Shown here piece after piece: positions 61,501-64,000 of a stretch of 64,000 nucleotides of DNA. The first letter of the stretch is position 1, and each line of letters opens with the position of its first letter. A program made the position numbers and the translations under genes. Source of the stretch: Branchiostoma floridae (taxonomy: Eukaryota; Chordata; Leptocardii; Amphioxiformes; Branchiostomatidae); contig NC_049986.1 of the NCBI RefSeq assembly GCF_000003815.2, positions 14,959,811 to 15,023,810 of the forward strand, read 5' to 3'. The notes beneath the pieces were generated by a model. It had not been told where the DNA came from and searched no databases. It was given only the letters and a program-made list of their open reading frames with translations.

Positions 61501-61761
61501 CCCTTTAATGTTATGGCAGTGAGTTGTGTTGTTATGATTAGACATATTTGGTACATTGTCTCAGAAAAGCAAAGTGAAAGGTAAATCTCATGCTGTAGCT
61601 ACTATCCAGGTGCTAACAGGTGCTCTGTGTTTCAGCTGCGGCACCTGGTGAACATCTGCATCAACCCTGACCCGGACAAGCGGCCGGACATCAACTACGT
61701 GCACGAGGTTGCGCGGACCATGCACTCTGCCAACATCCAGGCCCAACAACAACAGCAATAA
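55342..61761 (+). CDS. NEK7: NIMA-related kinase NEK6/NEK7
   Basis: NEK6/NEK7 are short NIMA-family Ser/Thr kinases activated in mitosis by NEK9, acting in spindle formation and cytokinesis; vertebrate NEK7 also licenses the NLRP3 inflammasome. Coding exons: 55342-55524, 56886-56948, 58514-58624, 58956-59064, 59486-59593, 60424-60518, 60860-60973 and 61636-61761. They give 302 residues, as in human NEK7. Visible motifs: GRGQFS loop at 36-41, catalytic Lys58, HRD at 154-156, DLG (the NEK form of DFG) at 174-176, activation-loop Ser190 (equivalent to human NEK7 Ser195), SPE at 199-201. Tyr92 corresponds to the autoinhibitory Tyr97. There is almost no sequence outside the kinase domain, typical for this pair. 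It ends in a short poly-Gln tail. I cannot separate NEK6 from NEK7; it is probably the single pre-duplication gene. Confidence 0.95.
55575..55715. repeat. CAGGTAC-type minisatellite in NEK intron 1
   Basis: Imperfect repeats of TTCAGGTACAGGNACCAGTAC follow the first coding exon closely. Confidence 0.6.
56886..56948 (+). CDS. NEK7: NEK6/7 exon 2
   Basis: [20 protein letters not shown] then K: the alpha-C helix with conserved Glu (KEIDLLK). 63 nt, phase 0. Confidence 0.95.
58514..58624 (+). CDS. NEK7: NEK6/7 exon 3
   Basis: [20 protein letters not shown] and the hinge [14 protein letters not shown]; 37 codons. Confidence 0.96.
58956..59064 (+). CDS. NEK7: NEK6/7 exon 4
   Basis: [20 protein letters not shown] to SRRVMHR plus the first base of the catalytic-loop Asp. 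Confidence 0.96.
59486..59593 (+). CDS. NEK7: NEK6/7 exon 5
   Basis: Completes HRD, then [20 protein letters not shown] and the activation segment [14 protein letters not shown]. Confidence 0.96.
59895..60106. mobile_element. Foldback MITE with TGTAAATGC ends
   Basis: Starts TATTGTAAATGCAG and ends GCATTTACAGTA. Inner arms carry repeated inverted blocks such as TTCGCGGTGGTTT and AAAACCACCGCGAA. About 212 bp, in NEK intron 5. A possible end fragment of a related element lies at about 57069 (TACTGTAAATTCATTGAAATTC). Confidence 0.8.
60325..60348. repeat. (ACATGT)n microsatellite
   Basis: Four units of a self-complementary 6-mer in NEK intron 5. Confidence 0.85.
60424..60518 (+). CDS. NEK7: NEK6/7 exon 6
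   Basis: [19 protein letters not shown] and [13 protein letters not shown]: the P+1 loop and helix F start; donor GTGAGT. Confidence 0.96.
60860..60973 (+). CDS. NEK7: NEK6/7 exon 7
   Basis: [20 protein letters not shown] and [18 protein letters not shown]; donor GTTAGT. Confidence 0.96.
61636..61761 (+). CDS. NEK7: NEK6/7 exon 8
   Basis: [20 protein letters not shown] to the C-terminal AQQQQQ and TAA. The CAA/CAG run replaces the short ACTASS-type tail of vertebrate NEK7. Confidence 0.95.
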   Translation: MRHLVNICINPDPDKRPDINYVHEVARTMHSANIQAQQQQQ

Positions 61762-61958
61762 GGGGCAGACTCCGGGACCTGTCCTCTGTACTGTAGTTTG
61801 CTCACATTTCACACTTTTGCTGATAATCCTAGATCGATGTACTTATACACTGGGCTAGTGAGAAGGATTCAAAGTTGACTGTGCATGTTTTTTCTCCACA
61901 GTGTTAGTACAGGACTAGAAAATGTGGACCTTTTCTGGACTACAGGCACCAGTTTTTC

Positions 61959-61964
61959 AATAAA
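61959..61964 (+). terminator. Candidate NEK6/7 polyadenylation signal
   Basis: AATAAA 198 bases after the stop codon. A second AATAAA lies near 62436, so a longer 3' UTR is possible. Confidence 0.4.
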
Positions 61965-62857
61965 CCGTAAAGTTTTAGAACAAAAGTGTCCAGCTATAAA
62001 GAGAGAAGGCTGTGGAGCCTTTTATAACAGCTTTGCTGAAACAAAAGCTTTTTTGGCTGAAAATACAACTGCTTTTTTTAAAAAAAGGAAGAAATTCCTT
62101 ATGTAGAATCTGAGTGCCTCAGAAATGCTTAGCAGAGTGCCTTCTCAACTTTACACTGATTGACATGATGCTTGAGCTTTCAAAAGTACAAGAGTGGAAT
62201 CTCAGTGACCCTCAGTGTAAAACTTCTCGGCATTTTGCCTAGAACCCACCAACATTCTTTTGCCTAGAACCCACCAACAATTTGAGCCACAATTCTTTTA
62301 CGACTTTTTAATAGACCACTTCCAGTGTTGTATAGAAAAGGTGTCACATCACTCAACAAGATGGCATGTAAGGGGCATTCCTCTTTCTATTGTTGGAGAT
62401 GGATAGTAGAAAAAAACTGAGGGACTTTGACTTAAAATAAAGGAGAAAGATTTGGAATCTTGGGATGATCCTAATATAAGAAAGAACATTTTTAAAGATA
62501 CAGGATGTATACAGGCTCTTCTCAGACATCTCACTGTTTGTGTGAATGACAAACTGCATTGTAGAATTCCAGCTGATGACGAAACATTTGCTGTGAAAAA
62601 ATTTTGAATAGGACAAAAGATACCAAATTGTGTGTCAGCAAAAACATTTGCTGTCACAGCATATTGTCATCTGTAAAACCTGATCTCAACTTAGGAAAGT
62701 GATGCTAAAAAGGAAAGAAAAAAAAAACTCAGGATGATGGAAAAAAACCTTCTTCATTTTCACAAACTTGGAATGATTTTTTGGTATGTATACATTATAT
62801 ACATATCCACAAAATACTTAGTACACACAAAGTTGCAGCCATTATGTTACACAGCAA

Positions 62858-62880
62858 GGCTCCGCCTTCGAGGCGGTGCC
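62858..62880 (+). other. GC-rich hairpin in the NEK6/7 3' region
   Basis: GGCTCCGCCT, loop TCG, AGGCGGTGCC: a 10-bp stem with one T-T mismatch in AT-rich surroundings, 1.1 kb after the stop codon. Confidence 0.45.
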
Positions 62881-64000
62881 AAAATATAGTACCTCTGCAC
62901 TTCTCCAGTTGATCCAATTGTAAGATTGCTGCTAGAACACTTGAAGAGTGATGGGCCAAGGGTCCATACAAAATGGATTTGAAGCTGTAGTGTTATTATA
63001 GCTTATACTGGCTATCTAAAACTGTACATATTACGAGCACTAAAGGAATATTTTGAAAGAAGTCCTTGATTTTAAGACTGTAAATTTTCTGGTGATCAGA
63101 TAGAGACTACAGAAATGAGTGAAATATTATTGTATGTATATCTTGAACTGTGACTTAATAATTTAAGATTTCCTACTTGAAATGTAACAAGATGAGTGTT
63201 TAGATAGAAACTGTCTCTCTGTGTGCAATTATACACTATTGGATACTGCATGTATCTGTAATTGTTTTAGTTTATTTTGGGTGTATTTTTTTGTTTTGAG
63301 GAGGGTAAATACATATTGATAGCTTCCGTAGTGAGCTGTTTTGGTCTTCAGTAGAATATGTTGTGTGGAACTTCATTCTGCTTGTGTGACTTTCATCGTG
63401 ATGAACATTCTCTTGTGTCTGTGTTTTCAGCACAATTTGACACCCACAAGCTTTATCCCAACAGTGTTGATTACTTCAGTCTGCCTGCAAACGTTGTTTC
63501 TTTAATTGGGAAAAATGTCAAACAGCATTTCTTATATAATGAAGCATAATTGGCACCTCATTACAATGTATGTAGCTTTGGTATATGGTAAGCAACTTTT
63601 TGAGTATGGGGTAGTTTTGGAATTTTTCTAATTCCAAGGGAAGATATACAATGTACCAATGTGACTAGAAATTGTGTCTATCTAGTCAACAGTCTGTACA
63701 CAATGTCACTAAGCAGAGATGGGGTACATGTGTGTACATGTATGGGGTACAAATACCACAGCTGTGTAGCTATAATGGCATCACACAAAGCCTCAGCTCA
63801 CAGCATATTGCGTACAGAACTAGGTCATACCATTAGGTGTAAATGAAACATTCAGTTTGTTGTCATTTTATGTCACTTGCCAGGTCACATAAGTCTTACC
63901 TGTAATGTACTTTTTTGCTGTACAGGCCAGTGATGTAACAAATTCACTCTAGTACATTCATATAAAATCTGAGTGTTTTATGTAAGGACATTCATTTTGT
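62881..64000. other. 3' flank, nothing recognised
   Basis: AT-rich DNA without exon-like signals or clear repeats. Confidence 0.5.

Overview
This window is eukaryotic genomic DNA: long AT-rich introns, GT-AG splice sites, many short inverted-repeat elements and two 100-N assembly gaps. The proteins are chordate-like, and the repeat content and gene set suggest a lancelet (Branchiostoma), although the species itself is an inference. Three protein-coding genes can be rebuilt exon by exon from the sequence.

(1) 5690-32353, plus strand: the neuronal calcium sensor NCS-1/frequenin. Five of the seven exons expected from the vertebrate gene structure are present. The two that should encode EF-hands 1 and 2 (about residues 31-102) were not found in the roughly 24 kb between 6431 and 30315. 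That interval holds a sequence gap (26882-26981), mobile elements and a striking array of sites resembling the vertebrate RE1/NRSE, the REST-binding neuronal silencer. (2) 37447-48149, minus strand: a GPR107/GPR108-type seven-membrane GOLD-domain (GOST) Golgi protein with 16 exon positions, including a tandem pair of alternative exons 11 that look mutually exclusive. (3) 55342-61761, plus strand: a complete 302-residue NEK6/NEK7 mitotic kinase in eight coding exons.

Layout: 1-5.4 kb is non-coding as far as I can tell, with a C/G tract, a MITE and a possible LINE scrap. 5.4-34.5 kb is NCS-1 with its introns and 3' region. 34.6-48.2 kb is the GPR107-like gene, convergent with NCS-1. 48.2-55.3 kb is intergenic or 5' flank with an octamer-rich repeat, RFX-type X-boxes and a candidate promoter near 51.8-52.1 kb. 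55.3-62 kb is NEK6/7, and the remainder is its 3' flank.

From memory, NCS1 and GPR107 are also direct neighbours on human 9q34, with NEK6 on the same arm, so this looks like conserved chordate linkage. The three products do not form one pathway (calcium signalling, Golgi trafficking, mitosis). The most notable observations are the RE1-like array in a neuronal gene's intron, the tandem alternative exon in the GPR107-like gene, and an 86-bp tandem triplication of a 3' splice site in that same gene.
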